Under the pieces are notes generated by a model. That model had not been told where the DNA came from and ran no database searches. It was given only the letters and a program-made list of their open reading frames with translations. The position numbers were made by a program, and so were the translations under genes. A stretch of DNA of 64,000 nucleotides, from assembly GCA_963776225.1 (NCBI GenBank), contig CAVZLL010000002.1, positions 267,553 through 331,552 of the forward strand. The letters run 5' to 3'. The DNA comes from Bog-756 sp963776225 (GTDB lineage: Bacteria; Actinomycetota; Acidimicrobiia; Acidimicrobiales; RAAP-2). Shown in pieces: positions 28,306-37,352 of the stretch. Position 1 is the first letter of the stretch, and each line of letters begins with the position of its first letter.

Positions 28306-28342
28306 GAGAGCAACCGACCGAGAGCAACCGACCGAGAGCAAC
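28306..28342 (+). repeat. 14-bp tandem repeat in the glnII leader
   Basis: Two full copies and one partial copy of GAGAGCAACCGACC lie in the 5' leader between promoter and start codon. It is too short for a CRISPR array and is non-coding. It could vary in copy number. Confidence 0.7.
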
Positions 28343-28370
28343 AGGGCAACCGAGGAGCAGAGGAGCGCAC

Positions 28371-29381
28371 GTGCCGTATCAAGCCGAGTACATCTGGATC
28401 GACGGGACCGAGCCGTCACCGCTCCTCCGGAGCAAGACCAAGATCGTGGCCGACGGCGCCGAGCCGGGCATCTGGGGGTTCGACGGGTCGAGCACCAACC
28501 AGGCGCTCGGACACGACTCGGACTGCGTGCTGCGACCGGTCTTCGTCTGCCCGGACCCGTTGCGCGGCCCCGACGACAAGCTGGTGATGTGCGAGGTCGA
28601 GCTCACCGACTTCACGCCGCACCCGACCAACACCCGGGCCCGGCTGCGCGAGCTGGTCGAGCAGTACGCCGATCAGGAGCCGATGTTCGGCATCGAGCAG
28701 GAGTACACCTTCTTCAAGGACGGCCGCCCGCTCGGCTGGCCGGCCATCGGGTACCCCGCGCCCCAGGGGCCCTACTACTGCGGGGTGGGCGGCGACAAGA
28801 TGCCCGGTCGCGAGATCGTCGAGCTGCACACCGCGGCCTGCATCGACGCCGGACTGGCCATCGAGGGCACCAACGCCGAGGTGATGATGGGCCAGTGGGA
28901 GTTCCAGATCGGCGTGCTCCCGCCGCTCGAGGTCTCGGACCACCTCTGGGTCGCACGGTGGCTGCTCTTCCGCATCGCCGAGGACTTCGGCGTCTACGCC
29001 ACCCTCGAGCCCAAGCCGATCCTGGGCGACTGGAACGGTGCCGGCGCCCACACCAACTTCTCGACCAAGGCCATGCGCGAGGACGGCGGCTGGGACGCGA
29101 TCATCGCCGGGTGCGAGGCGATCGGGAAGCGCATCGACGAGCACATCGCCGTCTACGGCGTCGGCATCGAGAACCGCCTGACCGGTGCCCACGAGACGGC
29201 CCACTACACCAAGTTCAGCTACGGCACCTCCGACCGCGGCGCGTCGATCCGGATCCCGTGGGCCGTGGCCAAGGCCAAGAAGGGCTGGCTCGAGGACCGT
29301 CGGCCGAACGCCAACATGGACCCCTACCGGGTGACCGGGGTCCTGGTCGAAACGGTCTGTGGCGAGGCGGCGGGGAGCTGA
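28371..29381 (+). CDS. glnII: glutamine synthetase type II
   Basis: A 336-residue eukaryote-like GSII, making glutamine from glutamate, ammonia and ATP. Motifs include IWGFDGSSTNQA, MFGIEQEYTFF, PYYCGVGGDK, ILGDWNGAGAHTNFS and IENRLTGAHETA. The GTG start is preceded by AGAGGAG. It is followed by glnA2 and a GlnR-like regulator, and a GlnR-box-like site lies upstream, so control by nitrogen supply is likely. GSII enzymes are not adenylylated. Confidence 0.95.
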   Translation: MPYQAEYIWIDGTEPSPLLRSKTKIVADGAEPGIWGFDGSSTNQALGHDSDCVLRPVFVCPDPLRGPDDKLVMCEVELTDFTPHPTNTRARLRELVEQYADQEPMFGIEQEYTFFKDGRPLGWPAIGYPAPQGPYYCGVGGDKMPGREIVELHTAACIDAGLAIEGTNAEVMMGQWEFQIGVLPPLEVSDHLWVARWLLFRIAEDFGVYATLEPKPILGDWNGAGAHTNFSTKAMREDGGWDAIIAGCEAIGKRIDEHIAVYGVGIENRLTGAHETAHYTKFSYGTSDRGASIRIPWAVAKAKKGWLEDRRPNANMDPYRVTGVLVETVCGEAAGS

Positions 29382-29498
29382 CCACGCGGTCCGGATGACC
29401 GCGGTCGGGCTCCCGATGCGCCAACCTGCGAAACTGACGGGATCGACCGCCCAGACCCCCGCCCCCAGGGCGCCGCTCCCCTCCAGGACTCCGACCCC

Positions 29499-30863
29499 AT
29501 GAGGAGTCAGGAGGAGTACGTCCTGCGCACCGTCGAGGAGCGCGGCATCCGGTTCGTCCAGCTCTGGTTCACCGACGTGCTCGGTACCCCCAAGACGTTC
29601 AGCATCACCCCGGCCGAGCTGGAGAACGCGCTCGACGAGGGGATGACCTTCGACGGGTCCGCGATCGACGGCTTCAGCCGTGTCCAGGAGGCCGACGTGC
29701 TGGCCCGCCCGGACGCCAACACCTTCCAGCTGCTCCCCTGGCACGGGCACGGCGAGCTCGGGCCGGGCGGCGAGGTGCCCACCGCCCAGGTGGCCCGGGT
29801 CTTCTGCGACATCGTCGATCTCGACGGCTCGCCCTTCCAGGGCTGTCCACGCCACGTCCTGCGCCGCACCCTCGATCGGGCCAGGGGCCAGGGGTTCACC
29901 TTCTACGCCTCCCCGGAGATGGAGTACTTCTACTTCGCCGACGGCGACCCGACCCATCCCCCTGCCACCCTCGACTCGGGCTCCTACTTCGAGCTGACCG
30001 TGTCCGACCGGGCGAGCGAGATCCGGCAGCGGACCGTGCTCACCCTCGAGGAGATGGGGATCCCGGTCGAGCACGCCCAGCACGAGGACGCCCCCAGCCA
30101 GCACGAGATCGACCTCCGCTACACCGACGCGCTGACCATGGCCGACACGGTGATGACCGTGCGGCTGGTGGTGAAGGAGATGGCCCGCCAACAGGGCGTG
30201 TTCGCCAGCTTCATGCCGAAGCCACTCGCCGGCGTCCAGGGCTCGGGGATGCACACCCACCTGTCGCTCTTCCGTGGCGACGCCAACGCCTTCCACGACT
30301 CCGCTCGTCCGGGCGGGCTCTCGACGGTGGCCGAACAGTTCATCGCCGGACTCCTCCGCCACGCCGGCGAGATCACCGCGGTGACCAACCAGTGGGTCAA
30401 CTCCTACAAGCGCCTGGTCTCGGGGTACGAGGCCCCGATCCACGTCTCCTGGGCACGCAACAACCGCTCCGCACTGGTCCGTGTCCCGGTGGTCAAGCCC
30501 GGGAAGACCGAGTCGACCCGGGTCGAGTACCGCGCACCGGACAGCGCCTGCAACCCGTACCTGGCCTTCGCGGTCGTCCTCGCCGCCGGGCTGCGTGGCA
30601 TCGAGGAGGGGTACGAGCTCCCGCCCGAGGCCGACGCCAACCTCTTCGCCCTCAGCCCCGAGGAGCTCGCCAACAAGGGGATCCTCCATCTCCCGGGCAG
30701 CCTGCACGAAGCCCTGGGGCGGATGGAGGAGTCCGAGCTGGTGGCCACCACGCTCGGCGACCACGTCTTCGAGTGGTTCCTCCGCAACAAGCGGGAGGAG
30801 TGGGCCGGCTACAAGGCCCACGTCACCCAGTTCGAGCTCGATCGCTACCTGCCGCTGCTCTAG
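29499..30863 (+). CDS. glnA2: glutamine synthetase family protein, GlnA2 type
   Basis: A 454-residue GSI-fold enzyme strongly resembling mycobacterial GlnA2 throughout: VLRTVEERGIRFVQLWFTDVLG, EGMTFDGSAIDGF, SGMHTHLSLF, ITAVTNQWVNSYKRL, ALVRVPV and an end close to DRYLPLL. The GlnA adenylylation motif (NLYDLPP with Tyr) is absent; the region reads ANLFALSPEE. GlnA2-type enzymes have been linked to polyamine gamma-glutamylation or accessory glutamine synthesis, so ammonia assimilation should not be assumed. It is 117 bases after glnII. Confidence 0.9.
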   Translation: MRSQEEYVLRTVEERGIRFVQLWFTDVLGTPKTFSITPAELENALDEGMTFDGSAIDGFSRVQEADVLARPDANTFQLLPWHGHGELGPGGEVPTAQVARVFCDIVDLDGSPFQGCPRHVLRRTLDRARGQGFTFYASPEMEYFYFADGDPTHPPATLDSGSYFELTVSDRASEIRQRTVLTLEEMGIPVEHAQHEDAPSQHEIDLRYTDALTMADTVMTVRLVVKEMARQQGVFASFMPKPLAGVQGSGMHTHLSLFRGDANAFHDSARPGGLSTVAEQFIAGLLRHAGEITAVTNQWVNSYKRLVSGYEAPIHVSWARNNRSALVRVPVVKPGKTESTRVEYRAPDSACNPYLAFAVVLAAGLRGIEEGYELPPEADANLFALSPEELANKGILHLPGSLHEALGRMEESELVATTLGDHVFEWFLRNKREEWAGYKAHVTQFELDRYLPLL

Positions 30864-30930
30864 CCGCGTCCGGCACACCGTCAGACACCGGATCACGCCA
30901 CCGTCAACGAGGAAAGGGGGGAGCGACGAC

Positions 30931-31611
30931 ATGGAGCCACTGCTCTGCTATCCCGCCGTCCCCCCCGCCGCGGTGATCGGGGTCCTCGAACGGGCCGGGT
31001 ACCCCTGGCGGGCGATCGACCGGCCCGAGGCGGTCGAGTCCGACGAACCCGAGGACGGCTGGGCGGGTGCGGTGATCTGCAGCGGGCCGGACCCGATCGG
31101 GGCGTTCCAGCTCTGCCGGCACCTCCGCAAGCGCGACGTGCCGCTGGCCCCGGTGCTGGTGGTGGTGCCCTTCGAACAGCTCGGTGAGCTCGAGCTGCGG
31201 GAGGACCTGTTCGACGACCTCTGCCTCGAGCCGATCGTGCCCGAAGAGCTGGGCGCCCGCCTGGCCCACCTCTTCTGGCGCACCGGTCGCGGGCTGCGCC
31301 CCGACCTGCTCGAGCACGGTCCGCTGGTCCTCAACCTCGAGACCTACCAGGCGGCGGTGGCCGGCAAGGTCCTCGACCTCACCTACATGGAGTACGAGCT
31401 GCTCCGGTTCCTCGCCGCCCGACCGGGCAAGGTCTTCACCCGCGAGACCCTCCTCAGCCGGGTCTGGGGCTACGAGTACTACGGCGGAGCCCGCACCGTG
31501 GACGTCCATGTCCGCCGCCTGCGCGCCAAGCTCGGCGAGGAGCACGCCCACCTCATCCAGACCGTGCGCTCGGTCGGCTACCGCTTCGGACAGACCAGCT
31601 GGTCCCCCTGA
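30931..31611 (+). CDS. GlnR-like OmpR-family regulator with degenerate receiver
   Basis: A 226-residue protein after a strong AAAGGGGGGAG site. Residues about 135-220 are a winged helix close to GlnR: LDLTYMEYELLRFLAARPGKVFTRETLLSRVWGYEYYGGARTVDVHVRRLRAKLG in order. The N-terminal receiver is degenerate. Where GlnR has an Asp at the end of beta-3, this protein reads AVICSGPDP, so the phospho-acceptor is Ser or Gly. GlnR itself works without phosphorylation, so this is probably an orphan nitrogen regulator. It lies directly after two glutamine synthetase genes. Confidence 0.85.
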   Translation: MEPLLCYPAVPPAAVIGVLERAGYPWRAIDRPEAVESDEPEDGWAGAVICSGPDPIGAFQLCRHLRKRDVPLAPVLVVVPFEQLGELELREDLFDDLCLEPIVPEELGARLAHLFWRTGRGLRPDLLEHGPLVLNLETYQAAVAGKVLDLTYMEYELLRFLAARPGKVFTRETLLSRVWGYEYYGGARTVDVHVRRLRAKLGEEHAHLIQTVRSVGYRFGQTSWSP

Positions 31612-31633
31612 TCGGGGCCCGCCGGTGCGTCGG

Positions 31634-32005
31634 TCAGACCGCCTCGCGGTGGGCCCAGACCTCGATCTCCACCGCGGCCCCCATCGGCAGTGCCGACACG
31701 GCCACCATCGACCGGGCGGGCCGGAACGTCCCGAAGGCGGCCGTATAGGCGTCGTTGACCGCCGGGAAGTCCTCGGGACGGGTCGCGAACACGGTGGTCT
31801 TGACCACATCGGCCAGCGATGCCCCCTCCGCGGCGAGCAGCGCGGCGGCGTTGGCCACGGCCTGGGCCAGCTGCGGTCCGGCACCGCCCTCGGCCAGCAC
31901 CCGCGGGGCGCCGTCGGGGGCGGGGCACAGGCCCAGCTGTCCGGAGCAGATGAGCCAGCGACCGGCGCGGACGATCGGAGTGTACGGACCGACGGGCGTG
32001 CTCAT
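31634..32005 (-). CDS. RidA/YjgF family enamine/imine deaminase
   Basis: A 123-residue RidA-family protein that hydrolyses reactive enamines released by PLP enzymes. VGPYTPIVRAGRWLICSGQLG opens the fold. The conserved Arg lies in TVFATRPEDFPAVNDAY, and PARSMVAVSALPMGAAVEIEVWA closes it. The ATG is preceded by GAGGAGG. It lies convergent to the GlnR-like gene. Confidence 0.9.
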   Translation of the reverse strand: MSTPVGPYTPIVRAGRWLICSGQLGLCPAPDGAPRVLAEGGAGPQLAQAVANAAALLAAEGASLADVVKTTVFATRPEDFPAVNDAYTAAFGTFRPARSMVAVSALPMGAAVEIEVWAHREAV

Positions 32006-32043
32006 GGCGGCCTCCTCGCTGCACCGATGGGTGGCCGGCCAGC

Positions 32044-33643
32044 CTACGCGGACACCTCGGACGGGCGCCGGCCCCGACCCCCGCGGTCGGTGGGCCAGCG
32101 CCGGGGCAGGCCGTCGGCGAGCCAGCAGGCGGCGGCGACCGCCGCCAACACCGCGTCGGACGCCTGCACCGGGGGCCGGCCCGGATCGCCGCCGACCCTC
32201 ACCGTCACCGGGGGGGTCGCCCGGGCCGGGAGGATCCCGAACGAGCGGATGGTCAGGTCCGACACCGCCCCGGCGGCGTCGACCGCGATCCCCTCGCTGC
32301 GCACCCAGCCGACGGCCTGGTGGGCGGCACCGAGCGCGTACGAGCGCAGCACGGTCTCGTCGAGCGCCGGCCCGCCGTCGACGTCGACCACCAGGCAACC
32401 GTCGGCGAGGCACCGGACCACCGCCCGTCCGCCCGACGGGGCGACCACCTCGACCGGCACGTCCACGACGGGGGTGCCCGGCCGGTCGCCCGCCAGGCGT
32501 GCCGCGACATCGAGCGCGGCCGCCTCGGCCCATACCGCCGCCCGCAGATCCGTCGCGACCGGCGGACCGGAGACCACGACCTGTTCGAGGGTGAGGCCCG
32601 GGGCGACCGCGGCGACCCGCTGGAGCAGGGCCTCCCACTCGGCTGGAGCGAGTCCGTCCCCGGTCACCCCGACCCGGAGCACCCCGGTGCCGTCGCGGGT
32701 GATGCCCGCGGCGACCGGCGGGCGCTTGGGCCCCCACCGGACCACGTCCTCGCGGGACCAGAGCACCCGGACCGCCCGTCCGTTGCGGTCGGCCAGGCGC
32801 CGGGCGTCGGCGGCGACCGGCGAGCGGAGCTTGCCGCCGAAGGCCCCGCCGTTGGCGCACGGCGAGGCCGGCGCGCCGCCCGGCTCGCACCACGAGGCGT
32901 CCGGCTCGACGTAGGCCGGCTCGACCCAGGTGGTGGCGAGCGTGAGGTGCCACTCCCCCGCCGGGACCTCGACCGGATGGCGGAGGGGCTCGGTCGAGCT
33001 GCGGCCCTGTACCTTCCCGGCCAGGGAACGGGCCGCGCCCGGCGTGTCGGCGAGCACGTAGCCACCCCGCCCGTCGGGCACCGCGACGAGCGCATCCGGG
33101 GGGCACCCGTCGTCGGCGAAGCCGGCCTCACCGAGCACCACCGCGGGCCCGACCCGCTGGGGCACCCCGCCCTCGAGCGACGCCCGCGCCGCGGCTGCCT
33201 CCAGGTCACGCTGCTCACCGACCCGGGACGCCGGTCCCGCACCGAGGGCCGAGCGGGCCGCCTCCTCGATGGTGTGCCATCCGGTGCAGCGGCAGAGGTG
33301 GGCGAGGAGGGCGCGGTCGACCTGCTCGTCGGAGGCCGGCGCGGTCGAGCGCGGCCAGGCGCATCACGATCCCCGGCGTGCAGAACCCGCACTGGCTGCC
33401 GCCCGTCCCGACCAGCGCGTCGGCCCACGCCGCCCGCGACGCGGCAGGGAGGCCCTCGAGCGTCGTCACGCTCCGACCGTCCAGCCGGCGGACCGGGGTC
33501 ACGCAGGCGACGCGGGGGGCGCCGTCCACCCAGACCGTGCAGCAGCCGCACTGGCCCTGGGGACTGCAGCCGTCCTTGAGCGACCGCAACCGGAGCTGCT
33601 CGCGCAGGACGTCGAGCAGGGTCGCGCCGTCATCGCCGACCAC
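32044..33643 (-). pseudogene. [2Fe-2S] ferredoxin domain fused to a short molybdopterin-type dehydrogenase domain, frameshifted
   Basis: The N-terminal part has the plant-type cluster motif GCSPQGQCGCC and the second motif GTGGSQCGFCTPG of CoxS/XdhC-type subunits. After ALDRA the frame changes. Dropping one base near 33335-33345 gives ASDEQVDRALLAHLCRCTGWH, completing the CxRC motif, and reads without stop into a domain of about 373 residues. That domain has NGGAFGGKLRSPVAADARRLA and VLWSREDVVRWGPKRPP, features of the XDH/CoxL large subunit. That subunit is normally about 750 residues, so this version is very compact. The N-terminus (RLRVNGADVVVGDDGATLL) lacks an obvious start and may hold a second error. 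Confidence 0.68.
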
Positions 33644-33726
33644 GACGTCGGCACCGTTGACGCGGAGCCGGGTCAGGGGCTCAACGGCTCAGTGGCTCGG
33701 CTGACCGGGGCGCAGCCGACGGCGGC

Positions 33727-34092
33727 TCAGCTGAACGAGGAGCCGCACCCGCAGGTGCGGGTCGCGTTGGGGTTGGTCACGTGGAACCCGGCGCCCTGGA
33801 GGCCGTCGCTGTAGTCGAGGGTCGAGCCCTTGAGCAGGTCGGCGCTCGTCGCGTCCACCACCACCGTGACCCCGCCGAATTCGCGGACCACGTCGTCCTC
33901 GGCCAGGTCGGCGTCGAAGAACATCTCGTAGCTGAAGCCCGAGCAACCGCCGGGACGCACCGCCACCCGGAGCGCGAGGCCCTCGGTGTCCTCCTCGGTC
34001 AGGAGCTCCGCCACCTTGGCGGCGGCGACATCGGTCAGGGTGACCGGGTTGGGCTTCCTCCCGATGCTGACGGTCTGCATGGTCGAGCTCAT
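33727..34092 (-). CDS. erpA: HesB/IscA-family iron-sulfur cluster insertion protein
   Basis: A 121-residue A-type carrier. The three cluster-binding cysteines are visible: one in RPGGCSGFSYEM and two in the C-terminal TRTCGCGSSF. VTLTDVAAAKVAELL begins the fold. The ATG has AGGAGGAG just upstream. It delivers Fe-S clusters to apoproteins and faces an Mrp-type Fe-S carrier, with the Fe-S/molybdopterin gene downstream. The erpA name is by family; IscA-like cannot be excluded. Confidence 0.88.
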   Translation of the reverse strand: MSSTMQTVSIGRKPNPVTLTDVAAAKVAELLTEEDTEGLALRVAVRPGGCSGFSYEMFFDADLAEDDVVREFGGVTVVVDATSADLLKGSTLDYSDGLQGAGFHVTNPNATRTCGCGSSFS

Positions 34093-34214
34093 GGATCTCC
34101 TCCTGGCGGTGACGCCACCCAGCGTACCCGTGCGCGGACCACCACGGCACACCACCGCCCCGGGGACACGCCCACCCCGGCCGGCGGAACGGGTCGGCAT
34201 GACGGCCATGCCGG

Positions 34215-34220
34215 TAGAAT
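34215..34220 (+). promoter_or_regulatory. -10 element TAGAAT for mrp
   Basis: Close to the TATAAT consensus and seven bases before the GTG start; leaderless start inferred. Confidence 0.55.
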
Positions 34221-34227
34221 TCCGGAG

Positions 34228-35427
34228 GTGACCAGGTCCGACACTCCGACCGGCGCCGCCGATCCGCTGTCGACGGAGGCGGTGCGGGCCGCTCTGCGCA
34301 GCGTGATCGATCCCGAGCTCGGGGCCGACATCGTCGAGCTGGGCATGGTGACCGCGGTACGCGTGGAGGGCGGCGAGGTCGAGGTCGAGGTCGCGCTCAC
34401 AATCGCCGGCTGCCCGCTGCGGGCCCAGATCCAGCGCGACGTGGAGACCCACGTGGGGTCGCTGCCCGGGGTCGACCGGGTCACGGTGACCACCGGGGTG
34501 ATGGCCCCCGTCCAGAAGCAGGCGGTGATGGCCCGGGCCCGGCTCCTCGCCCGTGAGGAGGTGCCGCACACCGACATCCCCGACACCGCCCGGATCCTCG
34601 CGATCGCCTCGGGCAAGGGCGGCGTGGGGAAGAGCTCGGTGACCGTCAACCTGGCGGTCGCCCTGGCACGGCGCGGCCTCACGGTCGGGGTGCTCGACGC
34701 CGACATCTGGGGGTTCAGCGTGCCCCGCTTGCTCGGGATGCAGGGCGACGTGGAGGCGCGGGACAAGAAGATGGTGCCCCTCGAGCGCCGGGTCGGGGAC
34801 GGGCTGCTGCGGGTGCTCTCGATGGGGTTCCTCGCCGACGAGGACAACGCCATCATGTGGCGGGGGCTCATCCTCAACCGGGCCGTCCAGCAGTTCCTGG
34901 AGGACGTCCACTGGGGCGATCTCGACTACCTGCTCATCGACATGCCGCCGGGCACCGGGGACATCCAGATGGGCCTCGCCCGGATGCTGCCCCGGACCGA
35001 AGTGCTGGTCGTGACGACCCCGCCGCTCGCCGCCCAGAAGGTGGCCGCCCGCACCGCCGACATGGCCCGCAAGGGGTACCTCCGGGTCACCGGGGTGATC
35101 GAGAACATGAGCGACTTCACCTGCGAGCACGGCGAGTCCTACGCCCTGTTCGGGTCGGGGGGCGGCGCCCGCCTGGCCGCCGACGTCGGGGTGCCCCTCA
35201 TCGGGCAGGTCCCCCTCCACCCGTCGGTGGCCGCCGGCGGTGACGCGGGCAGCCCGGTCGCCCTCGACGACCGGCAACCGCTGGCCGCCGAGTTCGCCCG
35301 CATGGCCGAGGTGCTGGTGACGTCCGCCGCGCCGGTGGTCTCGATGGACGGATGCAGCGCCCGAATGCTCGAGCGGGTGGAGGCGGCGGTCGCCACGGCC
35401 GACGCGACCGAGCCCGCCGCGGACTGA
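34228..35427 (+). CDS. Mrp/NBP35-family Fe-S cluster carrier ATPase
   Basis: A 399-residue protein. An N-terminal MIP18/DUF59 domain (about 1-100: RSVIDPELGADIVELGMV, VALTIAGCPL) is followed by an Mrp P-loop ATPase with IASGKGGVGKSSVTVNLA, VLDADIWGFSVPRLLG and LLIDMPPGTGDIQM. The conserved CxxC seen in many Mrp proteins is replaced by FTCEHGE, with a single Cys. It is divergent from the HesB/ErpA gene, so the two likely serve Fe-S assembly together. The GTG start follows the TAGAAT promoter. Confidence 0.93.
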   Translation: MTRSDTPTGAADPLSTEAVRAALRSVIDPELGADIVELGMVTAVRVEGGEVEVEVALTIAGCPLRAQIQRDVETHVGSLPGVDRVTVTTGVMAPVQKQAVMARARLLAREEVPHTDIPDTARILAIASGKGGVGKSSVTVNLAVALARRGLTVGVLDADIWGFSVPRLLGMQGDVEARDKKMVPLERRVGDGLLRVLSMGFLADEDNAIMWRGLILNRAVQQFLEDVHWGDLDYLLIDMPPGTGDIQMGLARMLPRTEVLVVTTPPLAAQKVAARTADMARKGYLRVTGVIENMSDFTCEHGESYALFGSGGGARLAADVGVPLIGQVPLHPSVAAGGDAGSPVALDDRQPLAAEFARMAEVLVTSAAPVVSMDGCSARMLERVEAAVATADATEPAAD

Positions 35428-35443
35428 TTCCCCGGGGCGGCGC

Positions 35444-36352
35444 TCAGGCCGGGTCCGGAGCGGCCTTCGGGCCCCAGCGGTCACGCACGAACGCGGCGAG
35501 CTCGGGCGAGACCGGCTGATCGGAGGCCAGGCGCGCCTCGATCGCCTGCTCGTAGCCTTCGTCGCCCGGACGCAGGATGAGCAACCGCCCGTCCTCGATC
35601 AGGACGACGGGCAGCACGGTCGGGACGTCGGTGACCGTGCGCGCCCAGGCCAGCACCTCGTCGGCCGACGCGTGGCGGGCGAGGGCGGTCAGGTTCGAGA
35701 CGGTGGGGGGCAGCAGCTCGAGCTCGCCGGCCGCGAAGCGGGCCAGCGCATCGTCGGGGCGGATCCAGATGCTGGCGATGGTCTCCCCGTCGTCGTGGCT
35801 GGCCACCTGGTGGGGCGGTGCCGCCGCCACGAAGAACCGGGTGTCGTACCGGCGCGGCGCGAGATCGGGGGTGATCCAGCGGCTCACGTAGTGCACGCCG
35901 TCCGCGGCGATGAGCAGTCCCTCCTCCCTGCAGACGTCGAGCAGTCCGGTGCGCCCCTCGTTGATCCCGAGTCGGTGGGTCTCGAAGCGACGGGCCGTCT
36001 CGGGGTCGGAGGTGTCGAGCGGGCCGAACCCCTCCGGTTCGCCTCCGGGCCCGGCGAGCAGCACGCCCGCCTCCTCGAAGCACTCGCGCACCGCGGCGAC
36101 CCAGAACGCCAGCCCGCCCGAGGTCATCCCCACGATCGCGCTCGCCTCCGCGTCGGAGAGCCCGTGGCAGAGCGCCGCGGCGGAGGGGCTCCGGTCCTCG
36201 GGGTCGACCGATCCCCCCGGGAAGACATAGGCACCGGCGACGAATTCGGACGCCAGGTTGCGCCGCAGCATGCAGACCTCGACCGCACCGTCCCGGTCCT
36301 CCGCGTCACGCACGAGCATCACCGTGGCGGCGTCACTCGGGGTCACGGTCAC
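35444..36352 (-). CDS. Nudix hydrolase, NUDT19-like
   Basis: A 302-residue protein with the Nudix helix reading AAVRECFEEAGVLLAG (RExxxEEAG core) and MLRRNLASEFVAGAYVFPGGSVD at the substrate strand. The insertion between the PGG strand and the Nudix box is long, as in the NUDT19/RP2 group, which hydrolyses CoA derivatives. The actual substrate is not readable. The GTG start lies six bases after a TAGCCT -10. Confidence 0.87.
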   Translation of the reverse strand: MTVTPSDAATVMLVRDAEDRDGAVEVCMLRRNLASEFVAGAYVFPGGSVDPEDRSPSAAALCHGLSDAEASAIVGMTSGGLAFWVAAVRECFEEAGVLLAGPGGEPEGFGPLDTSDPETARRFETHRLGINEGRTGLLDVCREEGLLIAADGVHYVSRWITPDLAPRRYDTRFFVAAAPPHQVASHDDGETIASIWIRPDDALARFAAGELELLPPTVSNLTALARHASADEVLAWARTVTDVPTVLPVVLIEDGRLLILRPGDEGYEQAIEARLASDQPVSPELAAFVRDRWGPKAAPDPA

Positions 36353-36358
36353 CGGCTC

Positions 36359-36364
36359 AGGCTA
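36359..36364 (-). promoter_or_regulatory. -10 element TAGCCT for the Nudix gene
   Basis: TANNNT hexamer six bases before the GTG; leaderless start inferred. Confidence 0.45.
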
Positions 36365-36426
36365 CCGTCCGGGCCGCGGGCCCCCCGGCGCCGCGGGCCC
36401 GTGCGCGCCCGACGACCGAAGGGTGC

Positions 36427-37344
36427 TCAGGCGGGGGTGCCGGGCGGGATCGATGCGTTCCGTGCGTCGACGAGGGCGCTGATGGCCAGCTCGCCGAAGG
36501 CCGCCGGGTCGGCGATGAGCCAGGCGTGGGGTCCCTCCATCACCACACCCTCCACCCCGGCGGCGTGGCGCAGCTCGTCGAACGCCGACCGCGGGACCAG
36601 TCCGTCGCGGTCGGACCAGGCCACCGTGACCGGGATCCCCCGCCCGGCGATGGTCCGGACCTCCTGGACCAGGTCCGCCCGCCGGATGAACTCCCCGGTG
36701 CGGAGCATCCCCAGCGGGTTGCGCACGATGTTGGGGACGAAATCGCCGAGCAGGGTGGGCAGGAGGCGGAGCAGGCGGGGCGAGCCGAGGATGTCGCCGC
36801 CGAAGTGACGGGTCCAGTCCCAGAACGGGCGCTGCATCATCGTGCGGACCTCGTTGGGGAAGAGGGCCCAGGTCGGGCTGCCGATGGCGTTGGCGAGCAG
36901 GAGGGAGGCGACCCGGTCGGGCCGGCTGTGGGCGTAGGCGGTGGCCACCCCGCCACCGAAGGAATGGCCGGCCACCACGGCGACCCGGTCGATCCCCACC
37001 GCGTCGAGGAACCGCCCCACCCAGGCGCCGTACCCGGCGAAGGTCCGCTGCTCGCCGTCGAGCTCACGGGTGCCGCCGAACCCCGGGAGGGCGGGGGCGT
37101 AGACCCGGCAGCCGGCCGCCGCCATGGCCTCGATGGACCGGAGGTAGGCGTTCGGTCGCAGGCCCCAGCCGTGCAGGAAGAGGGCGGGCGGCCCCGACCC
37201 CACCGCCACGTACCGAACCCGGCCGCCGTCGACGGAGACCCTGCGCCAGGAGGCCGCGCGCGGGAAGGGATCGTGGACGGCCGCGACCGGTGCCCCCGCG
37301 CCGGACGGGACGAGGCTGTCCGCGGCCGACGCGTGCTCCGACAT
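36427..37344 (-). CDS. alpha/beta hydrolase
   Basis: A 305-residue alpha/beta-hydrolase-fold enzyme. ALFLHGWGLRPNAYL forms the oxyanion region, VVAGHSFGGGVATAYA carries the nucleophile Ser, WSDRDGLVPRSAF the acid and MEGPHAWLI the catalytic His. LPGFGGTRE is typical of haloperoxidase/epoxide-hydrolase-like members. The substrate is unknown. The ATG lies eight bases after a TACAGT -10; a much longer upstream reading is antisense to the DUF929 gene and is not coding. Confidence 0.88.
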   Translation of the reverse strand: MSEHASAADSLVPSGAGAPVAAVHDPFPRAASWRRVSVDGGRVRYVAVGSGPPALFLHGWGLRPNAYLRSIEAMAAAGCRVYAPALPGFGGTRELDGEQRTFAGYGAWVGRFLDAVGIDRVAVVAGHSFGGGVATAYAHSRPDRVASLLLANAIGSPTWALFPNEVRTMMQRPFWDWTRHFGGDILGSPRLLRLLPTLLGDFVPNIVRNPLGMLRTGEFIRRADLVQEVRTIAGRGIPVTVAWSDRDGLVPRSAFDELRHAAGVEGVVMEGPHAWLIADPAAFGELAISALVDARNASIPPGTPA

Positions 37345-37352
37345 GGCCGACC

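Noticed and set aside
28306..28342. Possible CRISPR repeat
   Set aside because: The 14-bp units are contiguous without spacers and there are no cas genes.
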